Positions 11,691 through 20,103 of a stretch of DNA of 64,000 nucleotides are shown here, piece after piece (position 1 is the first letter of the stretch; each line of letters starts with the position of its first letter). This stretch comes from Simplicispira sedimenti (GTDB taxonomy: Bacteria; Pseudomonadota; Gammaproteobacteria; Burkholderiales; Burkholderiaceae_C): the NCBI RefSeq assembly GCF_022760965.1, contig NZ_JAKVIJ010000015.1:1-64000 (forward strand). Reading direction: 5' to 3'. The notes under the pieces were generated by a model. That model made no database searches. It saw only the letters and a list, made by a program, of their open reading frames with translations, and was not told the origin of the DNA. Position numbers and translations under genes: made by a program.

Positions 11691-12650
11691 TTACTTGATC
11701 AGCCCCACTTCCTTGTAATAGCGCTCCGCACCTGGGTGCAACGGCACGGGCATGCCCTTGATGGCGTTGTCGCGTGCAATGGCCTTCGCGGCATTGTGGG
11801 CGGCGTGCAGTGTGTCCAGGTTCTCGTACATCTGCTTGGCCATCTGGTAGGCCAGCTCGTCGGAGACACCACTGTGCGTCACCAGAAAGTTGGGAATGGC
11901 GGCCGTGGGTACGTCCTGCGTCTGGCCCGTGTAGGTATTGGCTGGAATCACCGCGCCTTGGTAGGCCGCATCACCCACCTTGGTCACCACATCGGCAGGT
12001 ACCGGAACCACCACGATCTTGACGGCTGTGGCCAGGTCACGGATGGAGGCCACGCCCAGGCCCGCCGACTGCAGCGTGGCGTCAAGCTGGCGGTTCTTGA
12101 TCAGTTCCACCGATTCGCCAAAGGGCAGGTATTCCACCTTGGCCAGATCGGCGTAGCTCATGCCGGCGGCCTTGAAAATGGCGCGCGCGTTGAGTTCTGT
12201 GCCCGACTTGGCCGCGCCCACCGAAATGCGCTTGCCCTTGAGGTCGGCCAGCGTCTTGATGCCTGCGTCGGCATTGGCCACGATCTGGATGTAGTTGTTG
12301 TAGGTGGCGGAAAGGCCCCGCAACTTGTCCAGCTTCTTGGGGAAACCGGCCTCGGCGTCGCCCTTCCAGGCATCGGACAGTGCATCGCCCAGGGTGAAGG
12401 CCAGCTCACCGCGCCCGGCCTGCAGCAGATTGAGGTTCTCGGCCGAAGCCTTGGTCACCTGCGCAGTGGCGCGTGCATTGGGAATGGACTTGGCATACAC
12501 CTGCGACAGTGCTACCCCGAGCGGGTAGTACACGCCGCTTTGGCCGCCCGTGAGCACGTTGACAAACTGCTGTTGTTGGGCGTGGGCCACCGAGGCCATG
12601 GCGATTGCCCCCAGTCCCAGACACAAGCTGATTTTCTGAATCCAGCGCAT
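11691..12650 (-). CDS. TAXI-family TRAP transporter solute-binding protein
   Basis: Periplasmic binding protein of 319 residues with a clear signal peptide (M-R-W-I-Q-K then a hydrophobic core, cleavage after A-H-A near residue 23). The mature start contains F-V-N-V-L-T-G-G-Q-S-G-V-Y-Y-P-L-G, the hallmark of the TAXI family, and GKRISVGAAKSGTELNA lies in the ligand domain. An AGGAGA ribosome site sits seven bases before the ATG. It is the first gene of the operon and is divergent from xerD. The ligand is unknown. Confidence 0.93.
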   Translation of the reverse strand: MRWIQKISLCLGLGAIAMASVAHAQQQQFVNVLTGGQSGVYYPLGVALSQVYAKSIPNARATAQVTKASAENLNLLQAGRGELAFTLGDALSDAWKGDAEAGFPKKLDKLRGLSATYNNYIQIVANADAGIKTLADLKGKRISVGAAKSGTELNARAIFKAAGMSYADLAKVEYLPFGESVELIKNRQLDATLQSAGLGVASIRDLATAVKIVVVPVPADVVTKVGDAAYQGAVIPANTYTGQTQDVPTAAIPNFLVTHSGVSDELAYQMAKQMYENLDTLHAAHNAAKAIARDNAIKGMPVPLHPGAERYYKEVGLIK

Positions 12651-12707
12651 TGTTTTGTCTCCTGTCTGTTGAGTGAAAAAAGGCAGAATAGCGCAACTTG
12701 CTTTTGT

Positions 12708-13634
12708 ATGCCGCCCACGCCCCACGCTGACTCTGCCTGCTCTGGCATTCCCGACGGATCGCAGATCGACGCCTTTGCCGACGCGCTGTGGCTCGAAGAG
12801 GGCCTGGCGCGCAATACGCTGGATGCCTACCGGCGCGACCTGATCGCGCTCGTGCACTGGCTGGCACCGCACGGCAAGGATCTGCTACAGGTGCAGGAGG
12901 CCGATTTGCAGGCGTACTTTGCCTATCGCCATGCGCAGACCCGGGCCACCACGGCCAACCGGCGGCTCACGGTGTTCAAGCGATTTTTTGGCTGGGCGCT
13001 GCGCGAGCGCCTTGTGGCGCAAGACCCTACGCTGCGCCTGCAGGCAGCCCGCCAGCCCTTGCGTGTGCCCAAGACGCTGTCGCAGGCGCAGGTGGAGGCC
13101 CTGCTGGCTGCGCCCGATGTGGGCGCGCCCTTGGGGCTGCGTGACCGTGCCATGCTGGAACTGATGTATGCCAGTGGTCTGCGGGTGTCAGAGTTGGTGG
13201 CGCTCAAGACCTGGCATCTGGGCATGAGCGAGGGTGTGCTGCGTGTGCTCGGCAAAGGCAGCAAGGAGCGTTTGGTGCCCTTTGGCGAAGTGGCCAGGCA
13301 GTGGCTGGAGCGCTATCTGCAGGAAGCCAGGTCGGCCATCCTGGCCGGGCAGCAGACCGAAGACCTGTTTGTGACTGCCCGTGGCGCAGGCATGACCCGG
13401 GTGATGTTCTGGATGCTGGTCAAAAAGTACGCAGGCATTGCGGGCATCACCGCGCCGCTGTCACCCCATACGCTGCGCCATGCCTTTGCCACCCATTTGC
13501 TCAACCATGGGGCTGATCTGCGCGTGGTGCAGTTGCTGTTGGGGCATGCGGATATTTCCACCACCACCATCTATACCCATGTGGCGCGTGAGCGCCTGCG
13601 CCAGTTGCACGCGCAGCACCACCCACGCGGGTGA
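12708..13634 (+). CDS. xerD: tyrosine recombinase XerD
   Basis: Site-specific recombinase that resolves chromosome dimers at dif with XerC and FtsK. The product is 308 residues, with an N-terminal SAM-like core-binding domain (about 20-105) and a C-terminal catalytic domain. The catalytic set is complete: Arg in ASGLRVSEL (about R159), Lys in GKGSKERLVP, H-x-x-R in SPHTLRHAF, His in LGHADISTT and Tyr in TTIYTHV (about Y289). XerC and XerD are close relatives; XerD is chosen from overall resemblance of the N-terminus and the T-x-Y-T-H-V end, with XerC as the alternative. It is convergent with the neighbouring HDOD gene with only 11 bases between them. Confidence 0.88.
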   Translation: MPPTPHADSACSGIPDGSQIDAFADALWLEEGLARNTLDAYRRDLIALVHWLAPHGKDLLQVQEADLQAYFAYRHAQTRATTANRRLTVFKRFFGWALRERLVAQDPTLRLQAARQPLRVPKTLSQAQVEALLAAPDVGAPLGLRDRAMLELMYASGLRVSELVALKTWHLGMSEGVLRVLGKGSKERLVPFGEVARQWLERYLQEARSAILAGQQTEDLFVTARGAGMTRVMFWMLVKKYAGIAGITAPLSPHTLRHAFATHLLNHGADLRVVQLLLGHADISTTTIYTHVARERLRQLHAQHHPRG

Positions 13635-13645
13635 GTGTGCTGCGA

Positions 13646-14917
13646 TCACGCGGCTTCCAGGCTGTCGGCCCAGGCCAGCGCTTCCAGGTGGGCCATGTTG
13701 ACCTGGCGGCCGGAGAGGTGCAGCAGCTCGGTGTTGTGGGCAAAGGCGGCTTCGTCGCCACTCTCACAGGCTTTGGTCAATGCCAGGAAGGGGGCGTACA
13801 CGCCCGAGTTGTGCAGCAAGGCATCGATCACGGGCTGGGGCAGTGCCACGGATTCCAGGGCTTTGTCCAGCGGAATGCCCAGCATGGCGTCGAGCAGCGA
13901 AAACACACCGACCACAAAGGCGTTGTCGCATTCCTCGGGGGACAGCAGTTCGGTCGCCAGCAGTTCCATCAGGCGCCCACGCACCACCGCCGTGGTGCCT
14001 ATGGCCGGTGCCGATCCGCTGTTGCGCGAGGTGGTCAGCAGCAGGGCTGCCCAGCGGAACAGTTTTTTGAGGCCCAGGATCATCACCGCATGTTTGAAGG
14101 AGGTGATTTCGCACTGCAGACCAAAGCCCGAGGAATTGATGAAGCGCAGCAGGTTGAACGAGAGTGTCGGATCCTTTTTGAGCAGATCCTCGATTTCGGA
14201 AGAGCTGGCCTGTTTGCGGATCAGGTTGATCAACTGGATGATGATGGCTTGTGATGGCCGCAGCGTTTTGGTCTGCACCAGCGAGGGCTGCGCAAACCAG
14301 AAGCCCTGGAACAGCTTGACGCCCAAATCCGCCATAAGCTGGTACTGCTCGGCCGTTTCCACCTTTTCGGCCACCAGTTTGGCCTGGCTGTTGGTGCTGG
14401 CAAATTTGACCAGGGGAGCCGCCAGCTCGGGCTTGAAGGCCTTCATGTCCAGCTTGATGTAAGCGGCGCGCGGCAACCAGCACGCATAGGCTTTGCGTAG
14501 CACATTCTGGTTGAACGCCAGCTTGAACCCTCGCTTGTTCAAGGCCTCGAACTGGACCACGCAGGCCTCGATGTCTTCGGGGGTGGCACCGTCCGGCAGC
14601 GGGGGAATCTCCAGCACCACCTTGTCCGGATGCACCAGTTCCAGGTGGCCGCTGGCCAGGCTTTCGTGGGTGCAGTTGATGAACACCAGCTTCTTGCCCA
14701 CCAAGGCCTCTGCGCCGCCATGCGACAAGGCGTTGAACAGCAGTGCGGCATCGCTGGCGGCGGTGTGCGAATCCAGCGCCGTGGTGCGGTCAAACAGCTC
14801 GTAGCCAAAGACGGCACGGTGTTCATCCACGATGGCCTGGCGGGCGATCAGTGCGGCCAGTCCGTCTTCCGGCGGCAGCTCTGGCGTGGAGGGGGATTCT
14901 TCTTGGGTGCTGGACAT
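13646..14917 (-). CDS. degenerate EAL plus HDOD domain signalling protein (copy 1)
   Basis: A 423-residue protein of the YuxH type: an N-terminal EAL-like domain (about 20-215) followed by an HDOD domain (about 220-410). The EAL half keeps fold markers (G-Y-E-L-F, L-V-A-E-K-V-E, Q-G-F-W-F-A-Q-P) but lacks the DDFGTG loop and the metal ligands, so it should not hydrolyse cyclic di-GMP. The HDOD half (I-I-Q-L-I-N-L-I-R and L-G-L-K-K-L-F-R-W) is a protein-interaction fold without phosphohydrolase residues. It is probably an adaptor in a signalling or motility pathway. A close paralogue lies 38 bases upstream on the same strand. Confidence 0.85.
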   Translation of the reverse strand: MSSTQEESPSTPELPPEDGLAALIARQAIVDEHRAVFGYELFDRTTALDSHTAASDAALLFNALSHGGAEALVGKKLVFINCTHESLASGHLELVHPDKVVLEIPPLPDGATPEDIEACVVQFEALNKRGFKLAFNQNVLRKAYACWLPRAAYIKLDMKAFKPELAAPLVKFASTNSQAKLVAEKVETAEQYQLMADLGVKLFQGFWFAQPSLVQTKTLRPSQAIIIQLINLIRKQASSSEIEDLLKKDPTLSFNLLRFINSSGFGLQCEITSFKHAVMILGLKKLFRWAALLLTTSRNSGSAPAIGTTAVVRGRLMELLATELLSPEECDNAFVVGVFSLLDAMLGIPLDKALESVALPQPVIDALLHNSGVYAPFLALTKACESGDEAAFAHNTELLHLSGRQVNMAHLEALAWADSLEAA

Positions 14918-14955
14918 GGTGCTTGGGTCGATGGAACCCTTCGATTCTAGGCGCT

Positions 14956-16224
14956 TCAGTCGGTCACATGGTCGGCCCAGGCCAGGGCTTGGAGGTGGGC
15001 GCCATTGATCTGTGCGCTGCTCAGGTGCAAGGTGCTGGCGGCATGGTGGAAGGCGTCGTCATCGCTGGACTCACAGGCCTCGGCCAGCTTGAGCAGATCG
15101 CCCAGAAAGCCCTCCCGGTGCAGCAATGCGGCGCGCACTGCTTCCGGAACGCTCAACAGAGCGAGCGCTTCTTCCATGGGCATGCGAAGCATGACGTCCA
15201 GCAGCGAAAAGATACCAACCACAAAGGCCTCGTCGGCCTCTTCCTGGGAGACGGTTTCCAGGGCCAGCAGCTCCATCAGGCGGCCGCGCACGACGGCGGT
15301 CTGCCCCACAGACGATGGCGTGCCGTTGGCGCGCGAGGCCGTCAGCAGCAATGCGGCCCAGCGGAACAGCTTTTTCAGGCCCAGCAGCATGACGGCCTGG
15401 CGGAACGAAGTGACTTCGCGCGACATGCCCAGGCCCGCCGAATTGATGAGCCGCATCAGGTTGAAGGCCAGGCCGGCATCCTTTTTGAGCACTTCTTCGA
15501 TCTCGTCCGTGCTGGCCTGTTTGCGCACCAGGTTGATGAGTTCCAGAATGGCCGCCTGCGACGGCGCCACCAGCTTGGTCTGCACCAGGGAAGGACGCGC
15601 AAACCAATAGCCCTGAAACATCTGCACACCCTGGCTGGATGCAAAGTCGTACTGCTGCGCGTTCTCGACCTTTTCGGCAATCAGCTCCGCTTGGCTGCGG
15701 CGGTTGGCATAGTTGAGGAGTACGGCCAGCTGGTCCTGGGCCAGCACCGACAGATCGAACTTGATGTAGTCGGCCAAGGGCAGCCAGGCTGCATAGGGCG
15801 ACTGCAACACCGTATGGTTGAACGCCAGGTGGAATCCGCGGTCGCGCAGGCCTTGCAGGATGGGCAGTCGCGCAGCCACTTCCTCGGAGGCCGCATGGCC
15901 CAGCGGGGAGATTTCGAGTACCACCTTCTCAGGATCGACCAACTCCAGGTGGCCGCCGGTCAGGCTCTCGTGGGTGCAGTTGACGAAGATGAGCTTCTTG
16001 CCGACCAGCTCATCCGAGCCAGCGTGCGACAGGGCCGTGAACACCAGCGCCACATCGCTGGCGGCCGTGTGGGCCTGGCCTGAGCGCGAACGGTTGAACA
16101 GCTCGTAGCCGATGACGACGTGCTGTGAATTCACGATCGCCTGGCGCGCGATCAGCGCCACGGATGTCAGGCTGGCGTCCTGCGAGGTGGTCGCTTGACC
16201 GGCGGGAACTGGGGTGCTTGACAT
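14956..16224 (-). CDS. degenerate EAL plus HDOD domain signalling protein (copy 2)
   Basis: A 422-residue paralogue of the preceding gene with the same architecture and colinear motifs: A-L-I-A-R-Q-A-I-V, G-Y-E-L-F-N-R, F-V-N-C-T-H-E-S-L, A-E-K-V-E, Q-G-Y-W-F-A-R-P and L-G-L-K-K-L-F-R-W. The EAL catalytic residues are missing here too. The start at 16224 begins M-S-S-T, matching the M-S-S-T start of copy 1, which supports it over the longer frame. The pair looks like a tandem duplication that has since diverged. Order of transcription is copy 2 then copy 1. Function unknown. Confidence 0.85.
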   Translation of the reverse strand: MSSTPVPAGQATTSQDASLTSVALIARQAIVNSQHVVIGYELFNRSRSGQAHTAASDVALVFTALSHAGSDELVGKKLIFVNCTHESLTGGHLELVDPEKVVLEISPLGHAASEEVAARLPILQGLRDRGFHLAFNHTVLQSPYAAWLPLADYIKFDLSVLAQDQLAVLLNYANRRSQAELIAEKVENAQQYDFASSQGVQMFQGYWFARPSLVQTKLVAPSQAAILELINLVRKQASTDEIEEVLKKDAGLAFNLMRLINSAGLGMSREVTSFRQAVMLLGLKKLFRWAALLLTASRANGTPSSVGQTAVVRGRLMELLALETVSQEEADEAFVVGIFSLLDVMLRMPMEEALALLSVPEAVRAALLHREGFLGDLLKLAEACESSDDDAFHHAASTLHLSSAQINGAHLQALAWADHVTD

Positions 16225-16430
16225 GAAAAGGCTTTCCAAGAGGGAGGTGCAATGCGTGCGGGAGGGCGCGGATTGTAAAGATGGTGGGCACCAAGGGACT
16301 GTCGCCGAGAAAGTGCCCTGCATACCCTGCCCGCAGCCGGGGTTGCGCGTGATCCTTACAATTCTAGGCCCTGCTGCGAAGCCCGTTGGCAGGGCTTTGT
16401 GTAACCAAGGGCAGCTTGGGAGTGCTGGAC

Positions 16431-16955
16431 ATGGCAATCTACGAACTCGACGGTGTGGCGCCCCAGATGGCTGCCAGTAGCTGGGTGGCGGACAGCGCCC
16501 AGGTCATGGGCCGGGTGGTGCTGGGCGAGGACGCCAGCGTGTGGTTTGGCACCGTGGTGCGCGGGGACACCGAGAGCATCACCATCGGCGCGGGCTCCAA
16601 CATCCAGGACGCCAGTGTGCTGCACGCCGACTACGGCAAGCCCCTGGTGGTGGGCGAGCGCGTGACCGTGGGCCACCAGGTCATGCTGCATGGCTGCACC
16701 ATCGGCGATGAATCGCTCATCGGCATTGGTGCCGTCATTCTCAATGGTGCCAAGATCGGCAAGAACTGCCTGGTGGGTGCTGGTGCGCTGGTGACCGAGG
16801 GCAAGGAATTTCCCGACGGCTCCATGATCATCGGCAGCCCTGCCAAGGTGGTACGCCAACTGACGCCCGAGCAGATGGAGGGCCTGCGCCTGAGCGCGCT
16901 GCATTACATCGAGAACGCCCGCCGCTTCAAGAGCGGCCTGCGCAAGATCGGCTGA
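16431..16955 (+). CDS. gamma-carbonic anhydrase family protein
   Basis: Left-handed beta-helix protein of 174 residues with hexapeptide repeats throughout (for example V-V-L-G-E-D-A-S-V-W, I-T-I-G-A-G-S-N-I-Q). The histidines expected to bind zinc are in VLHADYG, GHQVMLHG (two), and relatives such as YrdA/PaaY carry the same layout. It may hydrate CO2 or act as a transferase-like cofactor protein; many bacterial members have no proven activity. It starts at the ATG at 16431 and ends 19 bases before hslO, so the two are likely co-transcribed. Confidence 0.88.
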   Translation: MAIYELDGVAPQMAASSWVADSAQVMGRVVLGEDASVWFGTVVRGDTESITIGAGSNIQDASVLHADYGKPLVVGERVTVGHQVMLHGCTIGDESLIGIGAVILNGAKIGKNCLVGAGALVTEGKEFPDGSMIIGSPAKVVRQLTPEQMEGLRLSALHYIENARRFKSGLRKIG

Positions 16956-16974
16956 ACCTTTCTGGAACCCCTTC

Positions 16975-17976
16975 GTGTCTGAACTACACAAGTTTCTTTT
17001 CGACGGCCTGCCCGTGCGCGGCATGCTGGTGCGCCTGACCGATGCCTGGAGTGAAATCCTGGCACGCCGCGCGGGCAACACGGCCACCGGGCCGTACCCG
17101 GAGCCGGTGCGTGCGCTGCTGGGCGAAATGGCTGCTGCTGCCGTGCTGATGGAGGCCAACATCAAGTTCAATGGCGCTTTGGTGTTGCAGGTGTTTGGCG
17201 ACGGCCCGATCAAGCTGGCGGTGGCCGAGGTGCAGCCCGACCTGAGCCTGCGTGCCACGGCCACGGTGCTGGGTGAGGTGCCCGAGGATGCGCGCTTGAG
17301 CCAGATGGTCAACCTGCATGGCGGCGGGCGCTGCGCCATCACGCTGGATCCCAAAGACCGCCTGCCGGGCCAGCAGCCGTACCAAGGCGTGGTGCCGCTG
17401 CACGGCGACCAGCACGAAAAGCTTGAACGCCTGTCCGACGTGCTGCAGCACTACATGCTGCAGTCCGAGCAGCTCGATACCGTGCTGGTGCTGGCGGCCG
17501 ACGACAAGGTGGCCGCAGGTCTGCTGATCCAGCGCATGCCGGTCAAGGGCGAGGGCAACCTGGCGGGCTCGCTCAGCCACAGCGAGAACGAAGACCAGAT
17601 CGGTCGCAACGAGGACTACAACCGCATTGCGCACCTGGCCGCGAGCCTGACGCGCGAGGAACTCCTCACGCTCGATGCCGACACCATCCTGCGTCGGCTG
17701 TTCTGGGAAGAAAAACTGGTGCGCTTCGAGCCCCTGCAGGGCGCGCAAGGCCCACGCTTTGCGTGCACCTGCTCACGCGAGCGCGTGGGCCGCATGCTCC
17801 AGGGCCTGGGCCAGGCCGAAGCCGAAGGCATCGTGGCCGAGCAAGGCCATATTGAAGTGGGTTGCGAATACTGCGGTCAGCAATACCGCTTTGACGCTGT
17901 GGATGCTGCCAGCCTGTTCACGGCAGCGCCCGTGGCGCAGCCGTCGGATTCTCCGGCCTCTCCCACGCTGCACTGA
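16975..17976 (+). CDS. hslO: redox-regulated chaperone Hsp33 (HslO)
   Basis: Holdase chaperone switched on by oxidation. The 333-residue product begins at a GTG (M-S-E-L-H-K-F-L-F-D). The N-terminal substrate-binding domain contains G-P-I-K-L-A-V-A-E-V. The C-terminal redox switch is intact: C-T-C at residues about 264-266 and C-E-Y-C at about 297-300, the four zinc-binding cysteines. A Ser/Pro-rich tail of about 25 residues follows the zinc domain. It lies directly after the gamma-carbonic anhydrase gene. Confidence 0.95.
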   Translation: MSELHKFLFDGLPVRGMLVRLTDAWSEILARRAGNTATGPYPEPVRALLGEMAAAAVLMEANIKFNGALVLQVFGDGPIKLAVAEVQPDLSLRATATVLGEVPEDARLSQMVNLHGGGRCAITLDPKDRLPGQQPYQGVVPLHGDQHEKLERLSDVLQHYMLQSEQLDTVLVLAADDKVAAGLLIQRMPVKGEGNLAGSLSHSENEDQIGRNEDYNRIAHLAASLTREELLTLDADTILRRLFWEEKLVRFEPLQGAQGPRFACTCSRERVGRMLQGLGQAEAEGIVAEQGHIEVGCEYCGQQYRFDAVDAASLFTAAPVAQPSDSPASPTLH

Positions 17977-18035
17977 CCACTGACACCGAGGTTCAGCCCG
18001 ACTTGTGTGAAGCGGGCGCGGTCAGGCCAGCAGCC

Positions 18036-18133
18036 ACCGCGCAAGGGCCGCCCCGCCACGCTGGTGGCGTACCTCTTCCCGAATGGCGCAGCCATTCGGG
18101 AGAAGGCGGAAGGCGCGAAGCGCCCCAGGGGGA
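18036..18133. repeat. R2 dispersed repeat between hslO and ftsB
   Basis: G+C-rich element related to 38249-38345 and 41591-41687 (reverse orientation here). Shared parts are a CCGCGCAAGGGCCGCCCCGC end, a central hairpin (CCCGAATGG and CCATTCGGG) and a GGCGCnAAGCGCC end. It occupies the gap between the convergent hslO and ftsB genes and its hairpin could stop transcription from either side. Confidence 0.65.
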
Positions 18134-18138
18134 TACCC

Positions 18139-18417
18139 CTATTTCTGTGTGTACTGTACGTACACCTCTCCCTGCTTGACCATGCCCAGCTCGCTGCGGG
18201 CTTTTTCCTCGACCATGTCCAGGCCCTCCTTGAGGTCCTGCACCTCAGAGGCCAGGCGCTCGTTGGCCTGGCTGGCCTGGGCATTGGCGGCCTTTTGGGC
18301 GTCGATCTGGCGCTGCATTTCCTGGACGCGCGGAAGGCTGCCACGGCCCAGCCAGAGCTGGGCGTGTACGGCTACCAGCAAGGCCAGCAGCACCAATGGC
18401 AGCAATCGTGTGCCCAT
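18139..18417 (-). CDS. ftsB: cell division protein FtsB
   Basis: Small bitopic divisome protein that forms a complex with FtsL and FtsQ to activate septal wall synthesis. The 92 residues show one N-terminal membrane segment (about 5-22) and a coiled coil (about 28-75) rich in Glu, Gln and Ala, followed by the typical E-x-x-A-R-x-E-L-G-M-V-K-x-G-E motif. It lies 20 bases downstream of eno, the standard betaproteobacterial and gammaproteobacterial arrangement. Confidence 0.93.
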   Translation of the reverse strand: MGTRLLPLVLLALLVAVHAQLWLGRGSLPRVQEMQRQIDAQKAANAQASQANERLASEVQDLKEGLDMVEEKARSELGMVKQGEVYVQYTQK

Positions 18418-18437
18418 GGGACAGCGCTACAGCGCGC

Positions 18438-19724
18438 TCAGCGCAGGTTGTAGAAAGCAGCGCGGCCAGGGTAGTGCGCGATGTCGCCCAGGTCTTCCTC
18501 GATGCGCAGCAGTTGGTTGTACTTGGCGATGCGGTCCGAGCGCGAGAGCGAGCCGGTCTTGATCTGGCCGGCGTTGGTGCCCACGGCGATGTCGGCGATG
18601 GTGCTGTCTTCGGTTTCGCCCGAGCGGTGCGAAATCACGGCGGTGTAGCCCGCGCGCTTGGCCATCTCGATCGCGGAGAAGGTTTCGGTCAGCGTGCCGA
18701 TCTGGTTGATCTTGATGAGGATCGAGTTGGCGATGCGCTTGTCGATGCCTTCCTTGAGGATCTTGGTGTTGGTGACGAACAGGTCGTCGCCCACCAGCTG
18801 CACGTTCTTGCCCAGGCGCTCGGTCAGGATCTTCCAGCCGTCCCAGTCGCCCTCGTGCATGCCGTCCTCGATGGAGATGATGGGGTACTTGTCGCACCAG
18901 GTGGCGAGCATGTCGGTCCACTGCTGGGCGGTCAGGCGCAGGCCGCCTTCGCCTTCGAGCACGTACATGCCGTCCTTGTAGAACTCGCTGGCGGCGCAGT
19001 CCAGGCCCAGGGCGATCTGTTCACCGGCGGTGTAGCCGGCGGCGTCGATGGCTTGCAGGATGAGCTGGATGGCGGCTTCGTGGTTCTCCACGGAAGGCGC
19101 AAAGCCGCCTTCATCACCCACGGCGGTGCTCATGCCCTTGTCGTGGATGATCTTCTTCAGGGCGTGGAACACCTCGGCGCCCCAGCGCACGGCCTCACGG
19201 AAGGAGGGGGCGCCCACGGGGATGATCATGAACTCCTGCAGGTCCAGACTGTTGTTGGCGTGCGCGCCGCCATTGATGACGTTCATCATCGGCACGGGCA
19301 GCTGCATGCCGCCCATGCCGCCGAGGTAGCGGTACAGCGGCAGGCCGGACTCTTCGGCGGCGGCGCGGGCCACGGCCATGGAGACGGCCAGCATGGCATT
19401 GGCGCCCAGGCGGCTCTTGTTGTCGGTACCGTCGAGGTCGATCAGGGTCTTGTCGAGGAAGGCCTGCTCGGAGGCGTCCAGGCCCAGCACGGCCTCGGAG
19501 ATCTCGGTGTTGATGTGCTCCACGGCCTTGAGCACGCCCTTGCCCAGGTAGCGGCTCTTGTCGCCGTCGCGCAGCTCGATGGCTTCACGCGAGCCGGTGG
19601 AGGCGCCCGAGGGCACGGCGGCGCGGCCCATCACGCCGCTTTCCAGCAGCACGTCGCATTCGACGGTGGGGTTGCCGCGGCTGTCCAGCACTTCGCGGCC
19701 TACGATGTCAACGATGGCACTCAT
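18438..19724 (-). CDS. eno: enolase
   Basis: Glycolytic enzyme interconverting 2-phosphoglycerate and phosphoenolpyruvate, and in many bacteria a part of the RNA degradosome. The 428-residue product is full length. Family markers include S-R-G-N-P-T-V-E near residue 15, G-A-S-T-G-S-R-E-A near 40, the catalytic Glu and Lys regions, SIEDGMHEGDWDGW around residue 285, and S-H-R-S-G-E-T-E-D near 365. It sits in the pyrG-kdsA-DUF1330-eno-ftsB operon; an R1 repeat lies between it and the upstream gene. Confidence 0.97.
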   Translation of the reverse strand: MSAIVDIVGREVLDSRGNPTVECDVLLESGVMGRAAVPSGASTGSREAIELRDGDKSRYLGKGVLKAVEHINTEISEAVLGLDASEQAFLDKTLIDLDGTDNKSRLGANAMLAVSMAVARAAAEESGLPLYRYLGGMGGMQLPVPMMNVINGGAHANNSLDLQEFMIIPVGAPSFREAVRWGAEVFHALKKIIHDKGMSTAVGDEGGFAPSVENHEAAIQLILQAIDAAGYTAGEQIALGLDCAASEFYKDGMYVLEGEGGLRLTAQQWTDMLATWCDKYPIISIEDGMHEGDWDGWKILTERLGKNVQLVGDDLFVTNTKILKEGIDKRIANSILIKINQIGTLTETFSAIEMAKRAGYTAVISHRSGETEDSTIADIAVGTNAGQIKTGSLSRSDRIAKYNQLLRIEEDLGDIAHYPGRAAFYNLR

Positions 19725-19750
19725 GGGTTTCCTTTTTGCGAGAGTTTCAA

Positions 19751-19802
19751 ATCAAATCGGCATCCAGCCCTTATCCGGTAAGCGCTGGAAGCTATCAAAT
19801 TG
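19751..19802. repeat. R1 dispersed repeat between DUF1330 gene and eno
   Basis: Shortened copy with CCAGC, CTTATC, AAGCGCTGGAAGCTATCAAA. The final ATAGC part is missing. It lies 27 bases upstream of eno and ends a few bases after the stop of the upstream gene, inside what is otherwise a tight operon, so it may introduce RNA structure ahead of eno. Confidence 0.6.
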
Positions 19803-19808
19803 GGAGTA

Positions 19809-20099
19809 TCAAAGGCCTTCGACGCAGACCAGGCGCATGATGGCGGCACCCTCGCGCGCGGCGCGGGCCTTGCCGTACTCGGGCGAATGGTAGAAGGCCT
19901 TGGCCGCCTCGAAGCTGGGGAACTTGGCGATCACCAGGCGCTCGGGCGTCCAGTCGCCTTCCATCACCTCGACCTGGCCACCGCGCACGCAGATCTCGGC
20001 GTTGTGGGCCTGGAAGGCCGCGGTGGACCATTTCTTGTATTCCTCGTACTGCGCGGGGTTGGTGACGCGCACGTTGGCGATGACGTAGCCACTGGGCAT
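19809..20099 (-). CDS. DUF1330 family protein
   Basis: A 96-residue protein of the dimeric alpha/beta-barrel superfamily (DUF1330). The family pattern is visible: G-Y-V-I-A-N-V-R-V near the start, Y-E-E-Y-K-K-W, V-R-G-G-Q-V-E-V-M-E-G-D-W-T-P, and F-P-S-F-E-A-A-K-A-F-Y-H-S-P-E-Y. Biochemical role is unknown. It starts four bases after the kdsA stop, so it is cotranscribed with the Kdo synthesis gene. Confidence 0.88.
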   Translation of the reverse strand: MPSGYVIANVRVTNPAQYEEYKKWSTAAFQAHNAEICVRGGQVEVMEGDWTPERLVIAKFPSFEAAKAFYHSPEYGKARAAREGAAIMRLVCVEGL

Positions 20100-20103
20100 G
20101 TTC

